Origin: a virus
DNA: 51,474 nt
IMG/VR virus record: IMGVR_UViG_3300024344_000022
Coordinates: 1-51,474 of that record
Reading direction: 5' to 3' (one strand)
Both the position numbers and the translations under genes were made by a program. A model generated the notes under the pieces. That model was not told the origin of the DNA and did no database searches. It saw nothing but the letters and a program-made list of their open reading frames with translations. Positions within the stretch are counted from its first letter, which is position 1, and the number at the start of each line of letters is the position of its first letter. This document shows positions 24,511 to 31,333 of the stretch, piece after piece.

Positions 24511-24834
24511 ATGGCAAATGTTGACATGCATCACAGGCTATATAGATACATGAAAGAGCAAAAAATTGATAAAACGAATTGGTGGTATTCTGGCGGGAAT
24601 TTGCAAGATATAAATCTCTGTGTTATGGACGGGAAGGACATCACAGACGAGTATAATTACGATAATGATTTTTATCTTGATCCGATTGTAGACATGATAC
24701 AACAGATGTTCTTGGAGAAATACAGAGGCACCGACAACAGGGGTGAGATTAGTGTTAGTGTGTATCGGGATATAGCAAGCGATGCTTTAGGTAAAAACGC
24801 AATCATAGTTTCTATAACAAGGGTAATGGAATAA
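24511..24834 (+). CDS. Hypothetical early protein (107 aa)
   Basis: A 107-residue protein with a GGAG site 8 nt before ATG 24511, just behind the terminator. It has an N-terminal His/Arg/Tyr-rich segment (MHHRLYRYMKEQKID), an acidic aromatic middle (TDEYNYDNDFYLDPIVD) and a possible beta edge strand at the end (AIIVSITRVM). Its stop abuts the next ATG. No family is recognised. Confidence 0.55.
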   Translation: MANVDMHHRLYRYMKEQKIDKTNWWYSGGNLQDINLCVMDGKDITDEYNYDNDFYLDPIVDMIQQMFLEKYRGTDNRGEISVSVYRDIASDALGKNAIIVSITRVME

Positions 24835-25032
24835 ATGCCGAAATCAATTACGATTAAAATCAAAAAGGATACCCCAGAGAGTACGATAGAGTATTTGACT
24901 GAGCTTAAAAAATTGATAGAAGGTGATAAAACCGATCCGATTGCATTAGCTCGCTGTGGAGCGTTAGACCATAATGAAATCTGGTATTCATTAAAGGAAT
25001 ATTACGGAACGTCTGAATTTAACTACGGATAG
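24835..25032 (+). CDS. Hypothetical early protein (65 aa)
   Basis: A 65-residue protein starting directly after the previous stop (TAAATG). It has a basic strand (SITIKIKKD), a helix (ESTIEYLTELKKLIEG) and an aromatic C-terminus. The start MPKSITIKI recalls small beta-alpha domains, but no assignment is possible. Confidence 0.55.
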   Translation: MPKSITIKIKKDTPESTIEYLTELKKLIEGDKTDPIALARCGALDHNEIWYSLKEYYGTSEFNYG

Positions 25033-25043
25033 GAGATATAAAA

Positions 25044-25337
25044 ATGAATCAGCTTAGAAGAGATTACGCAAATGTCGGTTTAATTCAGAATAAGCATTTT
25101 TTTAACAGTGCTACTCCAGATTGGAAGATTGAGATGGAGTTAAAAAATGACACGGATGAGTATCTACTATCATTCGCCAGAAGCCTTCGATTTGAAACAT
25201 TCCATGAGGCATCCAACAGTAGCTATGCTCTTGATCTTGGCCTACCTAAAGGTAACAAAAACAGACAGTGGGCTGAAGAGGCGAGACAAGAGTTGGATGA
25301 TTTTATTGAAAAATATGGAGAGAAAAAAAATGATTAG
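25044..25337 (+). CDS. Hypothetical early protein (97 aa)
   Basis: A 97-residue protein with an AGGAG site 7 nt before ATG 25044. It contains a positively charged start, an acidic middle and a Lys/Glu helical end. The last 8 nt overlap the next gene. No known motif is recognised. Confidence 0.5.
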   Translation: MNQLRRDYANVGLIQNKHFFNSATPDWKIEMELKNDTDEYLLSFARSLRFETFHEASNSSYALDLGLPKGNKNRQWAEEARQELDDFIEKYGEKKND

Positions 25338-25614
25338 GATGACTAAAAAACGCAGACTTTTAGCCCAACATTGTCTTGATCTCCAGAGTCGCAAAAGCCA
25401 TCCAGACGGACGCTGTGACAATGGTGGTCGTTGGTATCCTGATAGCCAATTTGATTGCTGCATAGGCATCCGTGAACCATCCAGAGCCTACCCATGGAGT
25501 ATGATGGCTCATTGTCGAACCGTAGACCATGTAGCACACCAACACAAGATTGAACCGCAGATTTTACGCAAGTTAGTCAATAGACTAAAAAAGGAGATCG
25601 CTTTTAATGAGTAA
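25330..25614 (+). CDS. Cys/His-rich early protein (94 aa)
   Basis: The ATG at 25330 is used because an in-frame upstream start would lie deep in the previous gene. The product has Cys in QHCLD, GRCDN, FDCCIG and AHCRT plus several His, a pattern that suggests zinc binding. The C-terminus is a basic helix (RKLVNRLKKEIAF). It overlaps the methyltransferase start by 8 nt and may be translated with it. No named family is recognised. Confidence 0.55.
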   Translation: MIRMTKKRRLLAQHCLDLQSRKSHPDGRCDNGGRWYPDSQFDCCIGIREPSRAYPWSMMAHCRTVDHVAHQHKIEPQILRKLVNRLKKEIAFNE

Positions 25615-26848
25615 AATTTACTACAATGAGATTGAACCGTTCGCCTGTTTTTGGTTGGAGAATCTTATGAGGGATGGATTCATTGCTGAGGGTCAAATTG
25701 ATAACAGGTCGATCAGAGATATTCAGCCCGAAGATTTAGAAGGATATACTCAGTGTCATTTTTTCGCAGGGATTGGCGTATGGTCGTATGCACTACGACA
25801 GGCAGGGTGGTCAGACGATAGGCCAATCTGGACGGGATCGTGTCCGTGCCAACCATTTTCACAAGCAGGTTTACACAAAGGAGATACAGATGACAGACAC
25901 TTATGGCCAGACTTCCACCGCCTCATCAAAGAGTGCAGACCTTCAACGATCACTGGAGAAATGGTTAGTGGCAAAGGTGGATTCCAATTCATCGATTTGC
26001 TACAAACAAACTTGGAGGAGGAAAACTACTCCACAACAGCGGTCGGTCTTGGAGCACACAGCGCAGGCACCACGCACTCCCAAGGGTTCCACAAAAGACA
26101 ACGACTCTACTGGGTCGCTGAAGACTTGGGCGACTCCGCTGAGGTCGGACGGGGGCGGTGGGCCAAGGAATGTGGAGATTATAAATGGAAGAGCGGTGAG
26201 AGTGTCCAAGGAAACGGGAATGCAATTCGGAATCAATCTGGCAGACGAGTCGAAACTGACAGTGGGATCTTGGATAACCCCAACGACCAAAGGATACGAA
26301 GTGGGAGAGAGCTTTTGGAAGGAGGCCAAGCGACAGATACAGAGGGGCAAGCCATGCCTACTGGCTCAAGTGTCAACGTCAGTGTGGCCAACACCAACAG
26401 CGTCCGACAAAAAAGTCTCAAGGAGAACGACAACCGACAAACAAAAGTGGATGAATCCAAACGATCCACAGCACACAGCACACACGATGTTGGATGTAGC
26501 GACTCTATCAGTCTGGCCGACACCCACAGCCAGAGATCACAAGGATTCGGGCAAAAATCTGAGCAACAGCAACACACGGAGGGACGGCAAAACGAGATTG
26601 GACACGGTTCCACGGATCGCCAACATAGCGGATCAGACCATCAGAATGACTCAGGATGGAATTACGATCTCATCTGGTGTAGAGATCAAAAGTGGCGTCC
26701 AGTTGAATGTGGAACATTCCCGATGGCTGATGCAGTTACCAACAGGATACATATCCTCAAGGCTCTTGGAAACGCCATTCCAGCGGATACGGCAAAAATC
26801 TTCATAGAGAGCTACATGGAGTCTGTGGTCGATAGATACGGTGATTAA
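25607..26848 (+). CDS. DNA (cytosine-5) methyltransferase (413 aa)
   Basis: A C5-cytosine methyltransferase transferring a methyl group from S-adenosylmethionine. Residues 51-68 (HFFAGIGVWSYALRQAGW) are motif I, and GSCPCQPFSQAG with Cys81 is catalytic motif IV. GEMV at 117-120 stands for the ENV motif VI with its Glu kept, and KRQRLYWVA (163-171) is motif VIII. The C-terminal part has KWRPVECGTFP and GNAIP (388-392), matching motifs IX-X. Residues about 175-350 are low-complexity and hydrophilic, with LDNPNDQR, VANTNSVRQ and LADTHSQR phrases. This is the stretch where a second gene lies in another frame. It may protect phage DNA against restriction or mark it for regulation; no partner endonuclease is seen. 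Confidence 0.88.
   Translation: MSKIYYNEIEPFACFWLENLMRDGFIAEGQIDNRSIRDIQPEDLEGYTQCHFFAGIGVWSYALRQAGWSDDRPIWTGSCPCQPFSQAGLHKGDTDDRHLWPDFHRLIKECRPSTITGEMVSGKGGFQFIDLLQTNLEEENYSTTAVGLGAHSAGTTHSQGFHKRQRLYWVAEDLGDSAEVGRGRWAKECGDYKWKSGESVQGNGNAIRNQSGRRVETDSGILDNPNDQRIRSGRELLEGGQATDTEGQAMPTGSSVNVSVANTNSVRQKSLKENDNRQTKVDESKRSTAHSTHDVGCSDSISLADTHSQRSQGFGQKSEQQQHTEGRQNEIGHGSTDRQHSGSDHQNDSGWNYDLIWCRDQKWRPVECGTFPMADAVTNRIHILKALGNAIPADTAKIFIESYMESVVDRYGD
25890..26807 (+). CDS. Nested overlapping gene: WPTPTARD-type phage protein (305 aa)
   Basis: This frame lies wholly inside the methyltransferase gene, shifted by one base (+2 relative phase). Its ATG at 25890 has an ideal AAAGGAG (25877-25883) 6 nt upstream. 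The product starts MTDTYGQTSTASSKSADLQ. It then has repeated WATPLRSD, WITPTT, WPTPTASD and WPTPTARDHKDSG phrases, and ends with LNVEHSRWLMQLPTGY. I recognise this pattern from proteins annotated near phage C5-methyltransferases (TPTARDxKD plus SRWLMGxPxxW). Those hallmarks are too specific for a chance frame. The WPTPTARD phrase is read from the same DNA as LADTHSQR of the methyltransferase. Function is unknown; a link to methylation is suggested by co-occurrence only. Confidence 0.75.
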   Translation: MTDTYGQTSTASSKSADLQRSLEKWLVAKVDSNSSICYKQTWRRKTTPQQRSVLEHTAQAPRTPKGSTKDNDSTGSLKTWATPLRSDGGGGPRNVEIINGRAVRVSKETGMQFGINLADESKLTVGSWITPTTKGYEVGESFWKEAKRQIQRGKPCLLAQVSTSVWPTPTASDKKVSRRTTTDKQKWMNPNDPQHTAHTMLDVATLSVWPTPTARDHKDSGKNLSNSNTRRDGKTRLDTVPRIANIADQTIRMTQDGITISSGVEIKSGVQLNVEHSRWLMQLPTGYISSRLLETPFQRIRQKSS

Positions 26849-26857
26849 TAGCACAAA

Positions 26858-26904
26858 ACGGGGCGGTTAACGACTCTGAGCGTTCATGGTTGTCTCCGTC
26901 CCGT
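26858..26904 (+). other. Intergenic stem-loop
   Basis: ACGGGGCGG (26858-26866) pairs with CCGTCCCGT (26896-26904), nine pairs with one G-U, and AACG/CGTT can pair inside. No T-run follows, so it is not a clear terminator; it could stabilise or punctuate the early message after the methyltransferase. Confidence 0.45.
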
Positions 26905-26955
26905 GTATCTGTATGCAAAATGAAACCTCAAGAACCCTAAATGGAGAAAGCAGCA

Positions 26956-27384
26956 ATGGTTAATAGAATTATTAAGGATATCGATTTTGGTGGTGAAGAT
27001 GACAGTGAAGATGATTACGAAGGTAAGTATAATGACGATGACATCTTGCAAGTTAACGAAGAGAAAATGTCTCTGATGATAGGGGCATACGATGTAGCGT
27101 ATCATATGCTCAAATATGCAAGACCTTTCGTTGAAAAAATTTGCTCATTCAACGATGAAATATTGGATGAAATGCAAGACACATTAGACGCTTTTATGTA
27201 TTGCACCGCCAACAAAAATGAGGAGGATGTAAGCTATTGGGATGTCGTAAAAAGTGAGAACGATCAACAGTTTCGGAGTGTTAAAGATAAAGATATGTCT
27301 ATTGCAGTTACTAAGTTCCTACAGCTTTTTGAAAAAGTAAAAGGTATCGACCTCGATGCTGACAAAAAAGGAGATAGCGAATGA
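26956..27384 (+). CDS. Hypothetical acidic protein (142 aa)
   Basis: The ATG at 26956 is preferred to one at 26941, because GGAG (26943-26946) precedes it whereas no ribosome-binding site precedes 26941. The N-terminus is extremely acidic (GGEDDSEDDYEGKYNDDD), followed by a helical domain with KMSLMIGAYDVAYHML and LDEMQDTLDAFMYC. Its stop overlaps the integrase start as ATGA. No family is recognised. An acidic start next to a recombinase would suit a DNA-mimic or directionality role, but this is speculation. Confidence 0.55.
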   Translation: MVNRIIKDIDFGGEDDSEDDYEGKYNDDDILQVNEEKMSLMIGAYDVAYHMLKYARPFVEKICSFNDEILDEMQDTLDAFMYCTANKNEEDVSYWDVVKSENDQQFRSVKDKDMSIAVTKFLQLFEKVKGIDLDADKKGDSE

Positions 27385-28310
27385 GTTTGATTGCATTACA
27401 GCATCCAATACAAGACGAGCTAAAAAGTTTTTTGGATTCGATTGCATCGGAAAATAAAAGTAGCTCAACACGGACTGCCTACCAAACTGATTTGGAGCAG
27501 TTTTTTGAAACCAAAATAATTACTCAGGATCAAGTCAAATCGATTACGATGGAGGATGTAGAAACCTATCGAAACGATTTGATTAGCCAAGGTCGAAAGT
27601 CAACAACAGTCAATCGGAAGCTTACTTCTTTGCGTAAATTTTTTAAGCGTTTGATTGCAAAAGGCATTGTCGATGTCAACCCTGCGGATACAGCTGTAGT
27701 GAAATCGATGAAGGTTGAGCCGTCTGTCATGGGCAAATCGATTAGCCGTGAAGACATAGAAAAAATGATTGAGTGCAGCCTGGAAAACAAAAATCGGTTA
27801 AAGTCAGCCAGAGATTATGCAATGCTTTTGATTATGGTTTATTGCGGACTAAGAAGGGCTGAAGTAGCCAACATGCGATGGATCGATTTGATTGTCGAAG
27901 ACGGCTATAATGTATTGCGATTGCCCAAAACAAAATCTCAGGTCGAACAGTTTGTGAAGATTCCTAAGAGGGGTTACAATGCACTCAGGAATCTGGAATT
28001 AGCCTACAGTAACTTCTATGATGTCCCAACAATAGATGGATACATCTTCACCTCAATGTCGAAACATCAGAACTTTGGAAGGCAACTGTCAGTGAATTCG
28101 ATTAGGCGTATCGTCATGGGCTATGGCAAACAGATAGGCATTTCGATTACGCCTCATATGTTCCGGCATTCATGTTGCACGTTGGCGATTGAGGGTGGAG
28201 CAAAGCCTCATCAGGTCCAAGCACATCTACGCCACAAGGATATTAAAACGACCATGCTCTATTACGATGCTAAAGATAAGTTAACCGATAATGCATCTGA
28301 TTATATTTAA
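27381..28310 (+). CDS. int: Tyrosine recombinase / integrase (309 aa)
   Basis: A XerC/D-like tyrosine recombinase. The N-terminal SAM-like core-binding domain spans about residues 10-100 (STRTAYQTDLEQFF, then TVNRKLTSLRKFFKRL). The catalytic domain has YCGLRRAEVANMRW with Arg158, a Lys in PKTKSQ near 184, PHMFRHSCCTLA with His259 and Arg262, LRHKD with His285, and the nucleophile Tyr in MLYYDA (294 or 295). All catalytic positions are present, so it should be active. It could integrate a temperate phage or resolve multimers. It overlaps the preceding gene by ATGA. Eight in-frame TTTGATTR words lie between 27386 and 28759, five of them in this gene. Confidence 0.92.
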   Translation: MSLIALQHPIQDELKSFLDSIASENKSSSTRTAYQTDLEQFFETKIITQDQVKSITMEDVETYRNDLISQGRKSTTVNRKLTSLRKFFKRLIAKGIVDVNPADTAVVKSMKVEPSVMGKSISREDIEKMIECSLENKNRLKSARDYAMLLIMVYCGLRRAEVANMRWIDLIVEDGYNVLRLPKTKSQVEQFVKIPKRGYNALRNLELAYSNFYDVPTIDGYIFTSMSKHQNFGRQLSVNSIRRIVMGYGKQIGISITPHMFRHSCCTLAIEGGAKPHQVQAHLRHKDIKTTMLYYDAKDKLTDNASDYI

Positions 28311-28325
28311 GAAAGGATTTTGATT

Positions 28326-28745
28326 ATGGAGAGTTGCTACGGGCATAGGTCATGGAATGCATACAATGTGCATTACTGGATGGCCGAAGCTCATTGGTGG
28401 CACAGCAAAAAGAATAAATTAGTTTCTGATTTACTACGTGATTTGATTGAAAAGTCGATTGCGGATCAGGAAGGATTGAACAACGAAATGAACAACCCTC
28501 CTTGGGAATCTATATCTCGTTGTGCGATTCGTGAGATAGTTGAGGAGATTTATGAAAACCCATTAGAATATTTCCCAAAAAAGACTACACCTGAAGGTGG
28601 AGTGTTTAACAGGCTTTCAATAGAATCTGGTTTAAAAGATCGTGTTGATTATCTCGCTAAAGAATATTGCTACTCACACCCAGTGGATGATTTTGTTTAC
28701 ACTACACAGGTTTTTAAAATAGAGGACGTTTACAATGAAGGATAA
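28326..28745 (+). CDS. Hypothetical protein after integrase (139 aa)
   Basis: The ATG at 28326 (MESCYGHRSWNAYNVHYWM) is preferred to a TTG 6 nt earlier; AAGGA lies 9 nt upstream. The protein is rich in Trp, His and Tyr at its start and has helical segments (LVSDLLRDLIEKSI, EIVEEIYENPLEYF). It overlaps the Xre regulator start by 11 nt. No family is recognised. Position after the recombinase could suit an accessory factor. Confidence 0.55.
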   Translation: MESCYGHRSWNAYNVHYWMAEAHWWHSKKNKLVSDLLRDLIEKSIADQEGLNNEMNNPPWESISRCAIREIVEEIYENPLEYFPKKTTPEGGVFNRLSIESGLKDRVDYLAKEYCYSHPVDDFVYTTQVFKIEDVYNEG

Positions 28746-29037
28746 GGCTTTTTTGATTGCAAAATTACGTGTTGAATTAGGATTAAACCAAGCTGAATTT
28801 GCAAAGCAATTAGGTATAACCCGTTCGCATCTAAGTGCCGTGGAATCAGGTTTAGTTCCCGCATCTAAAATGATTATCCGACACGTAGAAACAGCACGGA
28901 ACTACAAGGAATTGATTGATATTTGCCTTGAAATGTTAGATAAAGAAATATCAAAAGACGGCAGCATTCATCCAAAAAGTATTTGCAAGAAATTGGAAAA
29001 TTTCATAGTTTCATTAGATCCTCCTATGGATGAGTAA
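28735..29037 (+). CDS. Xre/Cro-type HTH regulator (100 aa)
   Basis: A 100-residue protein whose residues about 8-55 form a helix-turn-helix of the Xre/Cro type (KLRVELGLNQAEFAKQLGI followed by TRSHLSAVESG). The remaining half is a helical, possibly dimerising domain. It is followed by a strong terminator, so it closes the integrase operon. A role as repressor at the 22939-22953 dyad or the repeat array is plausible but not shown. Confidence 0.85.
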   Translation: MKDKAFLIAKLRVELGLNQAEFAKQLGITRSHLSAVESGLVPASKMIIRHVETARNYKELIDICLEMLDKEISKDGSIHPKSICKKLENFIVSLDPPMDE

Positions 29038-29045
29038 AATGGTTG

Positions 29046-29087
29046 ACGGTCAGCAGGGTTCGAGACACTCTGTTGGCCGTTTTTTTC
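29046..29087 (+). terminator. Rho-independent terminator after the Xre gene
   Basis: An 11-bp stem (29046-29056 with 29070-29080, two G-U pairs) with a 13-nt loop is followed by seven T. It begins 9 nt after the stop of the regulator gene. Confidence 0.88.
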
Positions 29088-29103
29088 TGGAGAGTAAATT
29101 AAA

Positions 29104-29202
29104 TTGAAACTTGACGATTACCAACAATGGATAATTTTAGTCGCACTCATGTATGTTTTGACAGCCCTTTTAATCCCATTCCTTAAGGAGATAGTAAGAT
29201 GA
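29104..29202 (+). CDS. 32-aa membrane microprotein
   Basis: Starts with TTG at 29104 behind GGAGAG (9 nt) and reads MKLDDYQQWIILVALMYVLT then ALLIPFLKEIVR. One hydrophobic helix of about 17 residues is flanked by an acidic start and a basic end. Its stop overlaps the next gene as ATGA, and its last codons contain that gene's AAGGAG site. The unusual start codon keeps confidence moderate. Confidence 0.5.
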   Translation: MKLDDYQQWIILVALMYVLTALLIPFLKEIVR

Positions 29203-29690
29203 GCGAATCACCCACAATGGAGTATCCACCCACCATCAAATGGGTTCCTGGAATCAAAGAAATTACCCATGGAGAAGATGCAAAAGGTAAGCCACAACTA
29301 CTGTTGCCGGACAATCAGTATATCAGTGTCCATTTTCCTTGGGGCGATTTCCAAGAGCTAAATAATCAATGGGGCGTAAGCTACAAATTCAACGTCAATA
29401 TTGATAATCAAAGATATACGATGTTCGCGGATAAAAAATTATATCAGGCTATTTTTGATTACGGCATCCGTGAAAACCAAACCATTCAGATCAAACGAAC
29501 GATGACCGATTTTGAGAAAAATGGTGAGGCACGTAAGTACAAAACTTATGACCTAATACCTCCAGAGGGTGAACAGAAGCCGTCAAGTGAGCCTGTATCA
29601 CCATCGGAAAAAGCTAACCAAGCAGAGCAGTCCAGAGACAGCTTCTTGCAGGCAGAGGAGTCTGAGGACATGTTTGGAGGTGACCTATAA
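29199..29690 (+). CDS. Possible ssDNA-binding protein (163 aa)
   Basis: A 163-residue protein with a beta-rich N-terminal 120 residues (ISVHFPWGDF, YKFNVNIDNQRYTMFA, NQTIQIKRTM) compatible with an OB fold. A Pro/Ser/Glu linker follows, and an acidic end ESEDMFGGDL that resembles the protein-binding tip of SSBs. It overlaps the next gene, whose tail ends in PMDLPF. The two may form a pair. Assignment is by architecture, not by a diagnostic motif. Confidence 0.5.
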   Translation: MSESPTMEYPPTIKWVPGIKEITHGEDAKGKPQLLLPDNQYISVHFPWGDFQELNNQWGVSYKFNVNIDNQRYTMFADKKLYQAIFDYGIRENQTIQIKRTMTDFEKNGEARKYKTYDLIPPEGEQKPSSEPVSPSEKANQAEQSRDSFLQAEESEDMFGGDL

Positions 29691-30202
29691 TGGATCTCAA
29701 AGAACGTGAGAAGATTCCAACATTGGGATTTAAAGCCGGAGTCCCTGCCGATTTAACGATCATCCATGTAGGCTCATGGCCTTGGGTCGTAGGGGCAAAC
29801 GATACCCAATACAAATTCCACCCAGATAAACATGTGCAGGTTCTCACGCAACTGCGGAACGAGAGCCTGCGGGAAGGCGATACGATTGGCGTTACGGCGA
29901 ATTTGACAGACGATAAGAAAGTTGTTTTTGATTGTCGAATCGTGGCTCGGTATTCTCCTCCAGAAGGCAGTGAAGCCCATGTCCATTGGATGTTTGAGGC
30001 TATTTCATTACATCAACAAAGGTGTATGAACACGACCATATTGAATGTTAAAAAAGCTTGTGAGGCAAATGGATTATCTTTTGAGATTACGCCAGAACTA
30101 CTACCTGCTATCCTATCGTCTGCCACTGGTTTAGCGATTGAGTCACACAAGCGTTTTAACTGCACCGCATTCCACAGCGACCCAATGGATCTGCCATTCT
30201 GA
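29690..30202 (+). CDS. SSB-like protein with acidic tip (170 aa)
   Basis: A 170-residue protein that opens with a small beta-rich domain (PADLTIIHVGSWPWVVG, DTIGVTANLTDDKKVVFDC). It continues with a helical middle and ends DPMDLPF, which closely resembles the acidic DDDIPF-type tip by which bacterial SSBs recruit repair enzymes. It sits directly before RusA, with which it overlaps as TGATG, a setting that suits recombination. The fold is inferred; the tip is seen directly. Confidence 0.5.
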   Translation: MDLKEREKIPTLGFKAGVPADLTIIHVGSWPWVVGANDTQYKFHPDKHVQVLTQLRNESLREGDTIGVTANLTDDKKVVFDCRIVARYSPPEGSEAHVHWMFEAISLHQQRCMNTTILNVKKACEANGLSFEITPELLPAILSSATGLAIESHKRFNCTAFHSDPMDLPF

Positions 30203-30576
30203 TGCAGAAATTGATTGTCAAAGGTGATCTTCCATCGCTTAATCAAGTGATTGCTGCCTCTAAAAAACATTGGTCGCACTACGCCAAAGAGAAGAAAAAG
30301 TGGACAAACACGGTCTATGCGGAAGCTCTGTCGCAGAAGCTTAAGCCTGTCTCAGGGCCGGTGTGGATTCGATGCGAACACTACTTAAAAAATAGACGGG
30401 TCGATCCCGACAATAAAGCGATTGGTCTAAAATATGTTCTCGACGGCTTACAGGTCGCAGGGGTTTTACCAGAGGACAACATGGATTGGATCATTGGCTT
30501 TATCCACACATTCGAGATAGACAAAAATAACCCAAGATTGGAGGTGTATCTACAACCAGAACCAGAAGGCATATAA
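30202..30576 (+). CDS. rusA: RusA-type Holliday junction resolvase (124 aa)
   Basis: A 124-residue protein with the RusA pattern: GDLPSLNQ near the start, a Lys-rich helix, then RRVDPDNKAIGLKYVLDGL (residues about 65-83) with Asp68 and Asp70 and, about 20 residues on, PEDN with Asp92. These acidic residues bind the catalytic metal. Such enzymes resolve branched DNA, which would help packaging and recombination. The length matches the family. Confidence 0.85.
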   Translation: MQKLIVKGDLPSLNQVIAASKKHWSHYAKEKKKWTNTVYAEALSQKLKPVSGPVWIRCEHYLKNRRVDPDNKAIGLKYVLDGLQVAGVLPEDNMDWIIGFIHTFEIDKNNPRLEVYLQPEPEGI

Positions 30577-30628
30577 TTTTTCTGGCTGTTGAGGTGTGGG
30601 AAGGCATCTCAGGGGGCGGTCAGGAATA

Positions 30629-30660
30629 GGGTAGGTCATTGACACCACAGTGGCCTACCC
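30629..30660 (+). other. Intergenic stem-loop
   Basis: GGGTAGGTCA (30629-30638) pairs with TGGCCTACCC (30651-30660), ten pairs with one G-U and a 12-nt loop. No T-run follows. It lies in the 117-nt gap between rusA and the next early gene. Confidence 0.55.
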
Positions 30661-30693
30661 ACACTTCTACTCACTTAACCATAGGAGAAGCAA

Positions 30694-30909
30694 ATGTTAG
30701 AAATAGAAACAGATATCACGATCACCGTTAATGCTACAGGCGTGGAGGCCGGAGAAGATTTATCACCTACGGAAACCGACCCAGGTTCCAGTAGAGGTGC
30801 GGATAACATCAAAGTTTTTTTCGGTAAAATTGACATCACCTCAGAAATTTATCCTCACCACATGACATCCATTGAAAACCTCTTACAGGACGAGATATAC
30901 GATGCATAA
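30694..30909 (+). CDS. Hypothetical protein (71 aa)
   Basis: A 71-residue acidic protein with an AGGAG site before ATG 30694. It opens with a beta-like stretch (IETDITITVNATGVEAG), then a disordered acidic part and a second strand (IKVFFGKIDIT). It overlaps the MerR-type gene by 8 nt. No family is recognised. Confidence 0.55.
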   Translation: MLEIETDITITVNATGVEAGEDLSPTETDPGSSRGADNIKVFFGKIDITSEIYPHHMTSIENLLQDEIYDA

Positions 30910-31333
30910 ATTACCCATATTGATGACAAAAGAAGTTTCTAAAATGTTTAATATTCCAATGCGTACGATTAAGTATTACACAGAATTAGGTCTTGTCAAC
31001 TTAGCGAACCATAACCCAGGCATTGGGAACAGTAGGCGATACAGCATCCATAATATGATAAACATTTTACTCGCATTTAGATTGGATAATTTGGGAGTAA
31101 AACCGCCAGTGCTTGCACTTAAAGCAGAGCAACTTAATTTAGGCATCTCTAAATATTTGGAGAATCCAAAAACCGCCTCTCGCTATATGTCTATCTGGAT
31201 CACATCGGATATGGAGACAAAAGTATCGTGGCACACCAGCACAAATTTTCCTTACTCTGCGTCTATTTTGATGGATTTAGCAAGTTTACATCACGAAGTT
31301 GAAAGAACACTTTCAGCGAGTATGGTGACATGA
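30902..31333 (+). CDS. MerR-type DNA-binding protein (143 aa)
   Basis: The ATG at 30902 (MHKLPILMTKEVSKMF) is chosen because an upstream in-frame start would lie inside the 71-aa gene. Residues about 8-75 match a MerR winged helix-turn-helix: TKEVSKMFNIPMRTIKYYTE, then GLVNL and a SRRYSIHNMINILLAFRL wing region. The C-terminal half has no clear effector domain. It may regulate early genes or the lysis-lysogeny choice. It overlaps the next gene as ATGA. Confidence 0.75.
   Translation: MHKLPILMTKEVSKMFNIPMRTIKYYTELGLVNLANHNPGIGNSRRYSIHNMINILLAFRLDNLGVKPPVLALKAEQLNLGISKYLENPKTASRYMSIWITSDMETKVSWHTSTNFPYSASILMDLASLHHEVERTLSASMVT

Noticed and set aside
25607-26848. Methyltransferase as a degenerate gene because motif VI reads GEMV rather than ENV
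   Set aside because: The catalytic Glu is kept, and in this phage subgroup the middle residue of the motif varies; all other motifs are intact.
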